DNA of 64,000 bases from PALSA-911 sp963743035 (GCA_963743035.1 CAVUOB010000003.1:186001-250000); one strand, 5' to 3'. Numbered from the stretch's first letter, positions 16,791-26,400 are shown. Numbers and translations are program-made. The notes: generated by a model from the sequence alone, not told the origin.

Positions 16791-17958
16791 AACGCGCCAA
16801 CTCCTGCTCCACCAGCGTCGACCAGAAAGACGCCCCGATCGGCAGGATGTCATCGTTGAAATCATATTCGGGGTGATGCACGGGCGTGCTGCCCTTGTCC
16901 CCGTCGGCCTGGCCAAATCGGACAAAACAGCCGGGAACGCGCAGCGCCATGAAGGCAAAATCCTCGCCCCCCATGCCGGGCGGGCGCTTGCGGATCACCT
17001 TGTCGGCGCCGACCAGCTTCGTCGCGGCCAGCGCCGCGCGCTCGGTCGGGCCGGCGGCGTTCACCACCGGCGGATAGCCGCGCTGGTAGTCCACAACCGC
17101 CTGCGCACCATGCGCGGCGGCGGTGGCCACCGCCATGTCGGTCAGCATCCGCTCCACCTCGTCCTGCACTGCGGGGCGCAGCGTGCGCACCGTGCCGTTC
17201 AGCACCGCCTCCTGCGGAATGACGTTGCCGGTGGAGCCGGCGTGGAACTGGGTGATCGACAGCACCGCGCTGTGCAGCGGATCGACACGCCGCGCCACCA
17301 CGGATTGCAGCGCCAGCACGATGTGCGAACCGATCACGATCGGGTCGATGGTGCGGTGCGGCCGGGCCGCATGGCCGCCCTTGCCGGTGATGCGCACCCA
17401 GAACCGGTCCGACGCGGCGCTGACCGAGCCGGCGACGGCGGTGATCGTGCCGACCGGCAGGAAGGTGTCGTTATGCGCGCCATAGACGGCGTCGCAGGGG
17501 AAGCGGTCGAACAGGCCTTCCTCGACCATCACCCGCCCGCCGCCCAAGCCTTCCTCGGCCGGCTGGAAGATGAAATGCACGGTGCCGTCGAAATTCCGCG
17601 TCTCCGCCAGGTAGCGCGCCGCGCCCAGCAGCATGGTGGTGTGGCCGTCATGGCCGCAGGCATGCATGGCGCCGGGATGGCGGCTGGCATGGGCGAAGCC
17701 GTTGGCCTCCTGCATCTCCAGCGCGTCCATGTCGGCGCGGATGCCGATCGAACGGCCGGAGGTCCCCGCCCGCAGCGTGCCGACCAGGCCGGTGCCGGCA
17801 ATGCCGCGGGTAACCTCGATCCCCCAGGATTGCAGCTTCTCCGCCACGACGTCGCTGGTGCGGAATTCCTTGAACCCCGGCTCCGGATGGGCGTGCAGGT
17901 CCTGCCGCCAGGCGGTCATGTCGGCGGCGAACTCGGCGATGCGGTTGATGACGGGCAT
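16786..17958 (-). CDS. M20-family amidohydrolase (aminoacylase/hippuricase type)
   Basis: The 390-residue protein begins MPVINRIAEFAADMTAWRQDLHAHPEPGFKE. It has the metal-binding motif MHACGHDGHTTMLLGAARYLAE, the substrate/metal segment FIFQPAEEGLGGGRVMVEEGLF and the dimerisation domain KGGHAARPHRTIDPI. M20D enzymes of this type hydrolyse N-acyl amino acids such as hippurate or N-acetyl amino acids in the cytoplasm. The start is taken at 17958, where the ATG overlaps the MFS stop by one base (TGATG). Coupling to the transporter suggests uptake followed by hydrolysis of a conjugated amino acid. Confidence 0.93.
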   Translation of the reverse strand: MPVINRIAEFAADMTAWRQDLHAHPEPGFKEFRTSDVVAEKLQSWGIEVTRGIAGTGLVGTLRAGTSGRSIGIRADMDALEMQEANGFAHASRHPGAMHACGHDGHTTMLLGAARYLAETRNFDGTVHFIFQPAEEGLGGGRVMVEEGLFDRFPCDAVYGAHNDTFLPVGTITAVAGSVSAASDRFWVRITGKGGHAARPHRTIDPIVIGSHIVLALQSVVARRVDPLHSAVLSITQFHAGSTGNVIPQEAVLNGTVRTLRPAVQDEVERMLTDMAVATAAAHGAQAVVDYQRGYPPVVNAAGPTERAALAATKLVGADKVIRKRPPGMGGEDFAFMALRVPGCFVRFGQADGDKGSTPVHHPEYDFNDDILPIGASFWSTLVEQELARS

Positions 17959-19238
17959 CAGGCCCCCGATGGTTTCAGGACGGGTTTCTTGTCGATGTTC
18001 GGCAGGAACCACGTAAGCAGGCCCAGCAGCGGCAGGAAGGAGCAGATGCGGTAGACCGTGTCGATGCTGGTCATGTCGGCGATCTCCCCCAGTGCCGCGG
18101 CACCCAGGCCGCCGAGTCCGAAGGAAAAGCCGAAGAACAGCCCGGCGATCATGCCCACTTTTCCCGGCACCAGATCCTGCGCGTAAACCAGGATGGCGGA
18201 GAAGGCGGAGGCCATGATCAGCCCGATGGCGATCGTCAGCGCCAGGGTCCAGCCCAGATTGGCATAGGGCAGCGCCAGGGTGAACGGAAACACGCCGAGG
18301 ATGGAGACCCAGATCACCGGAATGCGGCCGATCCGGTCGCCGATCCAGCCCCCGGCCAGCGTGCCGATGGCCAGGGCGGCGAGGAAGACGAACAGGAAGA
18401 TCTGTGCCGTCTGCACGTCCAGGCCGAACTTATGGATCAGGTAGAAGGTGTAGTACGAGCTCAGGCTGGCGGTGTAGACGTTCTTGGAGAACAGCAGCGC
18501 CACCAGGATGCTGATCGCGAACAGCACTTTTCCGCGCGTCAGCGTCACGTGGCCGTGCACGGCGCCCTTGGCGCGCGGCTTCGGCTTCGCCAGATGCCGG
18601 TTGCGGCTGTACCAGTTGCCGACCGTGACCAGCACCAGGATCGCGACCAGCGCCGCGGCGGAGAGCCAGACGATGCTGCCCTGTCCGCGCGGCACGATGA
18701 CGAAGGCCGCCAGCAGCGGCCCGATCGCCGAGCCGGTGTTGCCGCCGACCTGGAACAGCGATTGCGCCACGCCATGCCGTCCGCCCGAGGCCATGCGCGC
18801 CACGCGCGAGGATTCCGGATGGAACACCGACGACCCGACCCCGATCAGCGCCGCCGCGCCGAGGATGACGGGATAGCTGTGCGCCACCGACATCAGCACC
18901 AGCCCGACCAGCGTGAAACCCATGCCCACTGGCAGCGAGTACGGCTTGGGATGCTTGTCGGTGTACAGCCCGACCAGCGGCTGCAGCATCGAGGCGGTGA
19001 ACTGGAACGCCAGCGTGATCAGGCCGATCTGCGCGAAGTCCAGATGGTAGTTGGTCTTCAGGATCGGATAGATCGCCGGCACCATCGACTGCATCATGTC
19101 GTTCAGCATGTGGCAGAAGCTGAGCGAGAGGATGATCGCGAAGGTGGTGGTGTCGGCGCCGGCGCTGGTGGTGGACGCTGCCGGCAGGGGGGCGGAGCCG
19201 GCCGGCACGCCGCCGGCAGTGATGGTGTTGTCGCTCAC
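17958..19238 (-). CDS. MFS transporter (fosmidomycin-resistance-like)
   Basis: About 426 residues and twelve helices, with FAIILSLSFCHMLNDMMQSMVPAIYPILKTNYHLDFAQIGLITLAFQ at the start of the membrane domain and GVGSSVFHPESSRVARMASGGRHGVAQSLFQVGGN in the loop region. Both are typical of the FSR group of MFS efflux carriers. A GTG start at 19238 is preferred because the longer open frame upstream is Arg/Cys-rich noise covering the regulatory repeats. The gene is transcribed away from the HpaB-type gene and coupled to the M20 amidohydrolase. Three tandem palindromes at 19325-19362 lie upstream. Confidence 0.88.
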   Translation of the reverse strand: MSDNTITAGGVPAGSAPLPAASTTSAGADTTTFAIILSLSFCHMLNDMMQSMVPAIYPILKTNYHLDFAQIGLITLAFQFTASMLQPLVGLYTDKHPKPYSLPVGMGFTLVGLVLMSVAHSYPVILGAAALIGVGSSVFHPESSRVARMASGGRHGVAQSLFQVGGNTGSAIGPLLAAFVIVPRGQGSIVWLSAAALVAILVLVTVGNWYSRNRHLAKPKPRAKGAVHGHVTLTRGKVLFAISILVALLFSKNVYTASLSSYYTFYLIHKFGLDVQTAQIFLFVFLAALAIGTLAGGWIGDRIGRIPVIWVSILGVFPFTLALPYANLGWTLALTIAIGLIMASAFSAILVYAQDLVPGKVGMIAGLFFGFSFGLGGLGAAALGEIADMTSIDTVYRICSFLPLLGLLTWFLPNIDKKPVLKPSGA

Positions 19239-19324
19239 GGTGTCGTACTTTCCGGATGCTGTTCGTGCAAAAGCGGTTCGACGCAATAATCCGCCCGCCA
19301 GTATGACGGCTGCGTTGCAGAATG

Positions 19325-19362
19325 CCAGTGCACTGGGCCAGTGCATCGGACCAGTGCACTGG
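19325..19362. promoter_or_regulatory. Three tandem 13-bp operator-like iterons
   Basis: CCAGTGCACTGG occurs perfectly at 19325-19336 and 19351-19362, with a variant CCAGTGCATCGG at 19338-19349. The register is therefore exactly 13 bases. The perfect copies are 12-bp palindromes. They sit between the divergent MFS and HpaB-type genes, about 70 bases upstream of a good -35 box for the latter. This looks like a cooperative operator for an unidentified regulator encoded elsewhere. Confidence 0.72.
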
Positions 19363-19430
19363 CGGGATGGCCGATGCGCGCCGCGATTTTCCGCCATCCG
19401 TCCGGCAATCCATCCGGCTACCCATCCGGG

Positions 19431-19459
19431 TTGACACCGTCCGAACGCTCTCGTCTGAT
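19431..19459 (+). promoter_or_regulatory. Sigma-70-type promoter of the HpaB-like gene
   Basis: TTGACA at 19431-19436 is followed by a 17-base spacer and TCTGAT at 19454-19459. This would place the start of transcription near 19467 and leave a leader of about 23 bases before the ATG at 19490. The -35 box is a perfect consensus match, unusual for this GC-rich window. Confidence 0.65.
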
Positions 19460-19489
19460 TTCCGCAATCAACAGCGATGGGACGAAACG

Positions 19490-20929
19490 ATGCCAGCACG
19501 GACCGGCGCGGAATTCCTCGCGGGGCTGCGCGACGGACGGGAGCTCTGGGTGGGCGCCGACCGCGTGCGCGATCCGGCCGACCATCCGGCGCTCAGCGGC
19601 GCGGCGGCGGCGATCGCGGGCGTGTTCGACCTGCAGCACGCAGCCGCCGATGTCTGCCTGATGCCGGATCCGGAGACCGGGGAGCCCATCGGCGTCAGCC
19701 ACATGATCCCGCGCTCGCGCGAGGACCTGATCCGCCGCCACGCGGCGCTGGAGAAGGTGGCGGAATTCTCCGTCGGGCTGATGGGGCGGACGCCGGACTA
19801 CATGAACGTGACCTTCGCCGGCTTCGCCGGCCGCTGCGACGAATGGGCGGCGAACGGCAACGAGGCGGGCGCGGCCAATCTGGTCGCCTACCAGAAGCTG
19901 ATGGCGCGGCAGGATCTGAGCCTGACGCACACGCTGATCCATGCCACCAGCGACAAGGGCAAGGGCAACACCCCGACCGGGCTCGACGAGACGCAGCTGC
20001 ACAAGGTGGAGGACACCGCGCACGGCATCCTCGTGCGCGGGGCGCGGGTGCTCGCCACGCTGGCGCCGTTCTCCGACGAGATTGCGGTGTATCCGAGCCA
20101 GCCGATGCCGAACGCCGCCGGCGCGCACGCGCTGTCGTTCAGCATCCGGATGGACACGCCCGGGCTGAAATTCCTCTGTCGCGACAGCGTGTCGCTGCCG
20201 CGGAACAATTTCAACCATCCGCTGTCCGGCCGGTTCGACGAGCAGGACGCGTTCGTGATCTTCGACAACGTCGAAGTGCCGCGCGACCGCGTGTTCATCG
20301 ACGGCAATCTGCCGGTGTACAATAGCGTGATGTCGCGCAGCTGGCGGGCGAACGCGATGCAGCAGACCATGGTGCGCGCGCAGACCAAACTGGAATTCGC
20401 CTGGGGCATCGCCTGCCGGATGGCCGAAACGATCAATGCCAGCGACCCCGTGACCGCGGGGATGCTGGGGGAGATCTGGACCTTTGCGGAACTGACCCGT
20501 GCTGCGGTGTTCGCCGGCGAGCAGGGGGCGCTCGAATACGGCAACGGCGCCTGGTTCCTGGACGAACGGCCGATGGCGGCGCTGCGCGCGTCGCTGCCGT
20601 TCTGGTTTCCCCGGGTGAACGAGATCATCCGCCTGATCGGCTCGCACAACGTGCTGGCGACCCCGGCGGCGGAGCAGTTCGCCGATCCCTATCTGCGGCC
20701 GCTGATCGACACCTATATAAGCGGCGCCGGCAATATCGGCGCCGAGACCCGGGCGCGGGTGTTCCGCCTGGGCTGGGACTTCGCCGGCAGCGCGCTGGCC
20801 AGCCGCAACGAGCAGTACGAACGCTTCTACCTGACCTCCGGCGCCCGCAACCAGCAGGGCGCCCAACTCCGCGCCGACCGCAGCCGGGCGGACCGGCTGG
20901 TGGACCGGTTCTTGGACGAGGGGATCTGA
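19490..20929 (+). CDS. HpaB-type flavin-dependent aromatic 3-monooxygenase, oxygenase component
   Basis: The 479-residue protein matches the 4-hydroxyphenylacetate 3-hydroxylase family over its whole length. It includes LSLTHTLIHATSDKGKG, a FAD-contacting region, and the C-terminal helical bundle with LIGSHNVLATPAAEQFADPYLRPLIDTY. Family members use reduced FAD supplied by a separate reductase (HpaC) to ortho-hydroxylate phenols. No hpaC is nearby. The ATG at 19490 has weak upstream purines (GGGACGAAACG), but a strong promoter lies 31 bases before it. The true phenolic substrate is not determined. Confidence 0.87.
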   Translation: MPARTGAEFLAGLRDGRELWVGADRVRDPADHPALSGAAAAIAGVFDLQHAAADVCLMPDPETGEPIGVSHMIPRSREDLIRRHAALEKVAEFSVGLMGRTPDYMNVTFAGFAGRCDEWAANGNEAGAANLVAYQKLMARQDLSLTHTLIHATSDKGKGNTPTGLDETQLHKVEDTAHGILVRGARVLATLAPFSDEIAVYPSQPMPNAAGAHALSFSIRMDTPGLKFLCRDSVSLPRNNFNHPLSGRFDEQDAFVIFDNVEVPRDRVFIDGNLPVYNSVMSRSWRANAMQQTMVRAQTKLEFAWGIACRMAETINASDPVTAGMLGEIWTFAELTRAAVFAGEQGALEYGNGAWFLDERPMAALRASLPFWFPRVNEIIRLIGSHNVLATPAAEQFADPYLRPLIDTYISGAGNIGAETRARVFRLGWDFAGSALASRNEQYERFYLTSGARNQQGAQLRADRSRADRLVDRFLDEGI

Positions 20930-20944
20930 TCGTTACGACCGGAC

Positions 20945-20970
20945 GGGCGGCCGGTGCAGCCCGGCCGCCC
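20945..20970. terminator. Candidate bidirectional terminator hairpin
   Basis: GGGCGGCCGG and CCGGCCGCCC form a 10-bp perfect stem with a 6-base loop between the convergent HpaB-like and quinone oxidoreductase genes. There is no U-tract on either side, so any termination would be weak or factor-assisted. Confidence 0.5.
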
Positions 20971-20996
20971 TTCGTGGATGAGCGCGCTGGTCCCGG

Positions 20997-21968
20997 TTAC
21001 GGGATCAGCACCGTGCTGCCCGTCGTCTTGCGGCTTTCCAGCGCGATATGCGCCTTGGCGGCCTCTGCGAGTGGAAAAGTCTGGTTCACCTGGATCTTGA
21101 CGATGCCCTTGGAAACCACGTCCATCAGGTCGGCCGCGGTGGCTTTCAGGTCCGACGGCTTGGAGGTGTAGGTGGCCAGGCTCGGCCGGGTCAGGTACAG
21201 GCTGCCCTTGGCGCCGAGCATGGCGATGTCCACCGGCGGAACCGGGCCGGAAGCGTTGCCGTAGCTCGCCATCAGCCCGAGCGGCGCCAGGCAGTCGATG
21301 CTGGCCTCGAATGTGTCCTTGCCGACGCTGTCATAGACCACGGGCACCATGGCGCCGCCGGTGATGCGCTTGACCTCGGCCGGCAGGTTCTCATGCCCGA
21401 TGACCACGTGCGCGGCGCCGTTGGCCGTCGCCAGCTCGGCCTTCGCCTCGGTCGACACCACGCCGATCACGGTGGCGCCCAGATGCCTGGCCCATTGGCA
21501 CATGATCAGCCCGACGCCGCCGGCCGCGGCATGCACCAGGATCGTCTCGCCGGGCTCCACGCGATGGGTGCGGCGCAGCAAATATTGCGCCGTCATCCCC
21601 TGCAGCATCATCGCCGCCCCGGTGGTGAAGCTGATCGCGTCCGGCAGGGCCACCAGCCGGTCGGCGGCGATGATGCGCTGGGTGGCGTAGCCGCCGATCG
21701 GGCCGGCATAGGCCACGCGGTCGCCGGGCTTCACGTTGGTGACGCCAGGGCCCACCTCCAGCACGGTGCCGGCGCCCTCCATGCCGATGGTCAGCGGCAT
21801 GTGCGGGGCCTTGTACAGGCCGGAGCGGAAATAGACGTCGATGTAGTTCAGGCCAACCGCTTCATGCTTGATCAGCGCCTCGCCGGTGCCGGGCTCGGGG
21901 GTCGGGACGTCCTCCCACTGCATCACTTCCGGGCCGCCGTTCTGATGGATGCGGATGGCTTTGGTCAT
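20997..21968 (-). CDS. NADPH:quinone oxidoreductase, zinc-independent MDR family
   Basis: The 323-residue protein begins MTKAIRIHQNGGPEVMQWEDVPTPEPGTGEALIKHEAVGLNYIDVYFRSGLY, the conserved N-terminus of QOR-type medium-chain reductases. The Rossmann fold is at VHAAAGGVGLIMCQWARHLGATVIGVVST. The zinc-ligand cysteines of alcohol dehydrogenases are absent, which fits QOR. It reduces quinones or other alpha,beta-unsaturated carbonyls with NADPH in the cytoplasm. It converges with the HpaB-type gene and may help handle the quinones that phenol hydroxylation produces; that link is inference. Confidence 0.92.
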   Translation of the reverse strand: MTKAIRIHQNGGPEVMQWEDVPTPEPGTGEALIKHEAVGLNYIDVYFRSGLYKAPHMPLTIGMEGAGTVLEVGPGVTNVKPGDRVAYAGPIGGYATQRIIAADRLVALPDAISFTTGAAMMLQGMTAQYLLRRTHRVEPGETILVHAAAGGVGLIMCQWARHLGATVIGVVSTEAKAELATANGAAHVVIGHENLPAEVKRITGGAMVPVVYDSVGKDTFEASIDCLAPLGLMASYGNASGPVPPVDIAMLGAKGSLYLTRPSLATYTSKPSDLKATAADLMDVVSKGIVKIQVNQTFPLAEAAKAHIALESRKTTGSTVLIP

Positions 21969-22001
21969 CTTCGGTCTCCGTTCGGCGCCCGATGGGCAGG
22001 A

Positions 22002-22472
22002 TCAGGCCGGCGCCGTGAGGGTGAGAGGGGTTGAAAGGGATTCGAGCCGCAACAGGGCCCGCTTGGTATCGAGCCCGTCGCCGCCTGAATAGCCGCCAAT
22101 GCCGTTGCTGGCGAGGACCCGGTGGCAGGGGATCAGGATCGGGATCGGGTTGGAGCCGTTGGCGGTGCCGACCGAGCGTGGCGAGCCGCCGGCGATCGTG
22201 GCGATCTCGCCATAGGTGCGCGTCGCGCCATAGGGGATCTGCTGCAGCGCCGCCCAGACCCGGCGGCGATAGGGCGATCCGGCGGGGGCCAGAGGCAGGT
22301 CGAACTCCCGCCGCTCGCCGTCGAAATAGGCATGCAGCTGCTCGCGCGCGCGCAGCAGCAGTTCCGTCTCGGTCTGGTCGCGCCCCCAGCCCCAGTCCAG
22401 CGCCACGATCGCGCCATCCTCCTCGGAGATCGTGAGGTCACCGACCGGGGTATGAAGCGAAAGCTGGGGCAA
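22002..22472 (-). CDS. ogt: Methylated-DNA--protein-cysteine methyltransferase
   Basis: The 156-residue protein has the active-site motif IPCHRVLASNG (acceptor Cys) after RRRVWAALQQIPYGATRTYGEIA and GTANGSNPIPI, which is the complete MGMT fold. It removes alkyl groups from O6-alkylguanine in a suicide reaction. The start is a TTG at 22472, the only in-frame initiator next to an AGGA, and it gives a normal length. An 8-bp inverted repeat (GCCATTCC / GGAATGGC) lies just upstream at 22478-22509. Confidence 0.93.
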   Translation of the reverse strand: MPQLSLHTPVGDLTISEEDGAIVALDWGWGRDQTETELLLRAREQLHAYFDGERREFDLPLAPAGSPYRRRVWAALQQIPYGATRTYGEIATIAGGSPRSVGTANGSNPIPILIPCHRVLASNGIGGYSGGDGLDTKRALLRLESLSTPLTLTAPA

Positions 22473-22552
22473 TCGATGCCATTCCTGCGGCTCGAGGGAG
22501 CGGAATGGCAGCGCTACTCACGCGGTTGTGTCAAGGGGCGTGCAATACGCTG

Positions 22553-22584
22553 TTTCAGAGAGTGGGGGTTTCAGAGAGCGGGGG
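22553..22584. repeat. 16-bp tandem duplication at a gene 3' end
   Basis: TTTCAGAGAGTGGGGG (22553-22568) is followed immediately by TTTCAGAGAGCGGGGG (22569-22584). The second copy contains the stop codon of the DUF255 gene, so the first copy repeats that stop a second time just downstream. Confidence 0.8.
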
Positions 22585-24603
22585 TCAGCAATTCGCGCAG
22601 CGCCGCCGGATCGTCGACCGGCAGGCCGCAGACGCCGCCGCGGCAGACATAGGCGCTTGCGCCCGCCACGCCGGCGGTCTTGCCATGCGCGGGGTGGGAC
22701 AGCGGCAGCGCGCCGGCATCCGGCGCGCGCAGCAGCACGACGCGGGGATCCGGCGATGTCAACGCGACGCGGCAGAGGCTCGCGGCCAGCTCATGCGAAG
22801 GATCGCCGGCGACCACGACCGCCGCCGCGTCCTCCAGCAGATCGGCCGCGGCGAGCAGCGTCGGCAGGGTCGCCAGCTTTCCCGGCTCGCCGGTGAAGGC
22901 GCCGAGCAGGCCGGCCGCGGCGGAGCGGTACGCCTCGTCACCGGTGAGGTGGAACAGCCGCGCCAGCACCTCCGCCATCTGGCCGTTGCCCGCCGGCGTG
23001 GCGCCGTCGGCGGCGCTGCGCGGCCGGCTCAGCGGCACGTCCGCCGCATCCTCGGCGGTCTGGTAGAAGGCGCCGTGCCCGTCGGAAAAATGCGCCTCCG
23101 CCGCGCGCAGGATGCGGATCGCCTGCTCCAGCCGGGCCTCGTCCCCGTCGCCTCGAACAGCGCCAGCGCAGCGCGGGCGATGGCGGCCTGGTCCTCGATC
23201 ATGCAGGGCTCGGCGACGCGGCCGAGCCGCCAGGCGTGGCGGATCCGCCCGTCCGGCGCCGCCATCTGGTCGAGCACGAAATCCAGCGCCGTCTCCGCCA
23301 GCCCGACCCAGTCCGGACGGCCGAACACCACGCCGGCGCGCGCCAGCGCGGCGATGGCCAGGCCGTTCCAGTCCGCCAGCACCTTGTCGTCCCGCCCGGG
23401 CCGGACGCGTTTCTCACGCGCCGCGAACAGGGCGGCGCGCGCGGCGGCCAGGCGCGCCTCCTGGTCGGCATCGCCGCGCGGGGCGATGCGACGGAGGATG
23501 TTGGTTTCCTCCCAGTTGCCCGGCTCGGTCACGTCATAGGCGGCCATGAAGCCGGGCGCGGCCAGGCCGAGCACACGGACCACCTCCGCCTCCGACCAGA
23601 CATAGAACTTTCCCTCCACCCCCTCGCTGTCGGCGTCCTCGGCGGCGGCGAAGGCGGCGCGGCCGTTGGCGCTGGCGGCCGTCATGTCGCGCGTCAGCCA
23701 GCCGACCGTCTCCGCGGCGCGTTCGGCATAGAGCGGGTCCGGCCGGTCGGCATGCGCCAGCGCCAGCAGCTCCAGCAGCTGGGCGTTGTCGTACAGCATC
23801 TTTTCGAAATGCGGCACCAGCCACACCTCGTCGGTGGAGTAGCGGGCATAGCCGCCGCCGAGATGGTCGTAGATGCCGCCCTCGCTCATCCGCTGCAGCA
23901 TCAGATGCGTGGCGTCCCGTCCGGCCCGGCGACTTGTGCGGAAATCGTCCTGCCAGAGGAAGCGGTAGATCGGCGTGTTGGGGAATTTGGGCGCGCCGCG
24001 CAACCCGCCATGGATCGGGTCCGTCAGGCTCAGGAAGGCGCCGGCGACCCGGTCCAGATCGGTCGGCACCGGCATCGGCCCCGGACTGGCGGCGGACAGG
24101 GCGGACAGCGCCTGGCGCAGCGCCTTCGTATTGTGGGCGACGCGCTCGCCGTCACTGGAATAGGTGTCGGCCACGCCCCGCAGCACCTGGCGGAAGGACG
24201 GCCGGCCCCAGCGCGGCTCCGGCGGGAAATAGGTGCCGCCCCAGAACGGCGACCCGTCGGGGGCCAGGAACATGGTCAGCGGCCAGCCGCCCTGCTCGCC
24301 CAGCACGTGCAGGGCCGACATGTAAAGATGGTCGATGTCCGGCCGCTCCTCCCGGTCCACCTTGATGTTCACATAAAGCTCGTTCATCAGCGTCGCGGTG
24401 GCCGGGTCCTCGAAGGATTCATGCGCCATCACGTGACACCAATGGCAGGCGGCATAACCGACCGAGAGCAGGATCGGCTTGTTTGCCGCCCGCGCCTCGG
24501 CCAGTGCTGCCTGGCCCCAGGGGCGCCAGTGCACCGGATTATCCGCGTGCTGCAGCAGATAGGGCGAGGTCTCGTGGCGGAGCAGGTTCTCGGGCGTTGA
24601 CAT
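22571..24603 (-). pseudogene. DUF255 thioredoxin-like / YyaL family protein, frameshifted as sequenced
   Basis: The N-terminal thioredoxin-like domain (residues 1-160) has NLLRHETSPYLLQHADNPVHW and the CxWC-type site SVGYAACHWCHVMAHESFED. An alpha/alpha-barrel region follows, with GGIYDHLGGGYARYSTDEVWLVPHFEKMLYDNAQ. The frame is lost near 23143-23146 (a run of four C) and resumes as DEARLEQAIRILRAAEAHF, running to 22571. Adding one base to that homopolymer restores a protein of about 677 residues, the family length. The break looks like a homopolymer deletion error. The family (YyaL, human SPATA20) has no settled function. The start MSTPENLL fits relatives. Confidence 0.88.
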
Positions 24604-24693
24604 TCTGTGTCCCTGGGATCGAAGGCCATGCCTGGACGCTGGCGACCGCCAAGATAGGTAGCCAGACTGGATAGCCAAGCTGGATAGATAGAG

Positions 24694-25065
24694 ATGAATG
24701 GAACAGGGAACAGGCCCATGGGCGAACGACAGGACGGCGATCCGCCGATGTATTACGAGGCGCATGTCTTCGTCTGCACCAACCGCCGCCAGGACGGCCA
24801 TCCGCGCGGCTGCTGCGCCGCGGGCGGGGCGGAGAAGCTGCGCGACTACATGAAGGCCCGCGCCAAGGAAATGGGCCTCACCCGCGTGCGCGTGAACAAT
24901 GCCGGCTGCCTGGACCGCTGCGAGGAAGGGCCCTGCGTGGTGATCTACCCCGAAGGCGTCTGGTACAGGATCGACTCGCGCGAGGACGTGGACGCCGTGC
25001 TGGAGACGCATCTGCGCGACGGCCAGCGGGTGCAGGCGCTGTTCCTGCCGCCGGAAACCCGCTGA
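24694..25065 (+). CDS. Thioredoxin-like 2Fe-2S ferredoxin
   Basis: The protein has up to 123 residues. HVFVCTNRRQDGHPRGCCAAGGAEKL and NNAGCLDRCEEGPCVVIYPEGVWY contain the four cysteines of the thioredoxin-like 2Fe-2S family. It is a small cytoplasmic electron carrier, and a standalone copy just before mnmE is common in alphaproteobacteria. The start may be 24694 or 24718; both ATGs precede the conserved MYYEAHVFVC. The gap to mnmE is 13 bases, so the two are probably co-transcribed. Confidence 0.9.
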   Translation: MNGTGNRPMGERQDGDPPMYYEAHVFVCTNRRQDGHPRGCCAAGGAEKLRDYMKARAKEMGLTRVRVNNAGCLDRCEEGPCVVIYPEGVWYRIDSREDVDAVLETHLRDGQRVQALFLPPETR

Positions 25066-25078
25066 CGGATATCGCCCC

Positions 25079-26377
25079 GTGGCGTCCGCCGACCAGGACA
25101 CGATCTTCGCCGTAGCCTCCGGCGCCGGCCGCGCGGCGATCGCGGTAATGCGCCTGAGCGGCCCCGCCAGCGCGCGCCTGCTGTCCGGCCTCTGCGGCAG
25201 GCTGCCCGCGCCGCGCCGCGCCGTGCTGCGCCGGCTGCACGCCGCGGACGGCGCCCTGCTGGACCAGGCGATGGTGCTGTGGATGCCCGGGCCGGCCAGC
25301 TATACCGGCGAGGACTCCGTCGAATTGTTCCTCCACGGCGGCCGCGCGGTGATCGCCGGCGTCGCCGACGCGCTGACCGCGCTCGGCGCCCGCCCGGCCG
25401 AACCCGGCGAATTCACCCGCCGCGCCTTCCTGAACGGCCGGATGGACCTGCTGGAGGCCGAGGCGGTCGGCGACCTGATCGAGGCGGAAACCGAGGCCCA
25501 GCGCAAACAGGCGCTGCGCCAGCTCGAAGGCGCGCTGGGCGCCGTGTACGCCGACTGGGCCGGCCGGTTGCGCTGGCTGCTGGCCCAGCAGGAAGCCCTG
25601 ATCGACTTCCCCGACGAGGACCTGCCGCCGGAGGTCGAGGATCGCGTCCTCGCCGACATCGCCGCGCTGCGCGGCGAAATCCGCGCCCATCTGAACGACG
25701 GACGCCGCGGCGAGAAACTGCGCGAGGGCCTGGTGTTCGCCGTCACCGGCCCGCCCAATGTCGGCAAATCCTCGCTGGTCAACCTGCTGTCGGGACGCGA
25801 CGTGGCGATCGTCGCCCCCTCCCCCGGCACCACGCGCGACGCGCTGGAAGTCCGCGTGGTCCTGGCCGGCGTGCCCGTGACCCTGGTCGACACCGCCGGC
25901 CTGCGCGACACCGCGGACGAGATCGAAGCCGAAGGCGTGCGCCGCGCCCGCGCCCGCGCCGAAGCCGCGGACCACGTGCTGGTGATCGGCGACGTGCGAA
26001 CCGGCGTGGACGGCGAACCGGGCGAACAGACACTGAGGATCTGCAACAAGACCGACCTGGACGGCCCCGTCCCCGAAGGCACGCTCGGCGTCAGCGCCCG
26101 CACCGGCGCCGGCATCGACACCCTGCGCACCCGCCTCGCTGACATCGCCCGCCGCCTGACCGAAAGCGCCGGCCCGCCGCCCCTGACCCGGATGCGCCAC
26201 CGCGCCGCGCTGATGACCGCCAGCGAACGCCTGGACGCGGCCGCCGTGGCGGAGCTGCCGGAACTCCGCGCCGAAGATCTGCGCCTCGCACTCAACGCCA
26301 TCGGCCGCATCACCGGAACCGTCGGCGTCGAAGACCTGCTCGGCGACATCTTCGGACAATTCTGCATCGGCAAATAA
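25079..26377 (+). CDS. mnmE: tRNA modification GTPase MnmE
   Basis: The 432-residue protein begins ASADQDTIFAVASGAGRAAIAVMRLSGPAS. The G domain has P-loop GPPNVGKSSLVNLL, switch II LVDTAGLRDT and CNKTDL. The protein ends with the diagnostic FCIGK, whose Cys is essential. With MnmG it installs the (carboxymethyl)aminomethyl group at wobble U34 of tRNAs. The start is GTG with no visible ribosome-binding site, suggesting coupling to the ferredoxin gene. Unusually, its partner mnmG is not adjacent: a palindromic element and an opposite-strand kinase intervene. Confidence 0.96.
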   Translation: MASADQDTIFAVASGAGRAAIAVMRLSGPASARLLSGLCGRLPAPRRAVLRRLHAADGALLDQAMVLWMPGPASYTGEDSVELFLHGGRAVIAGVADALTALGARPAEPGEFTRRAFLNGRMDLLEAEAVGDLIEAETEAQRKQALRQLEGALGAVYADWAGRLRWLLAQQEALIDFPDEDLPPEVEDRVLADIAALRGEIRAHLNDGRRGEKLREGLVFAVTGPPNVGKSSLVNLLSGRDVAIVAPSPGTTRDALEVRVVLAGVPVTLVDTAGLRDTADEIEAEGVRRARARAEAADHVLVIGDVRTGVDGEPGEQTLRICNKTDLDGPVPEGTLGVSARTGAGIDTLRTRLADIARRLTESAGPPPLTRMRHRAALMTASERLDAAAVAELPELRAEDLRLALNAIGRITGTVGVEDLLGDIFGQFCIGK

Positions 26378-26400
26378 CCCCACGGCCGCGGCCCGGGGTC

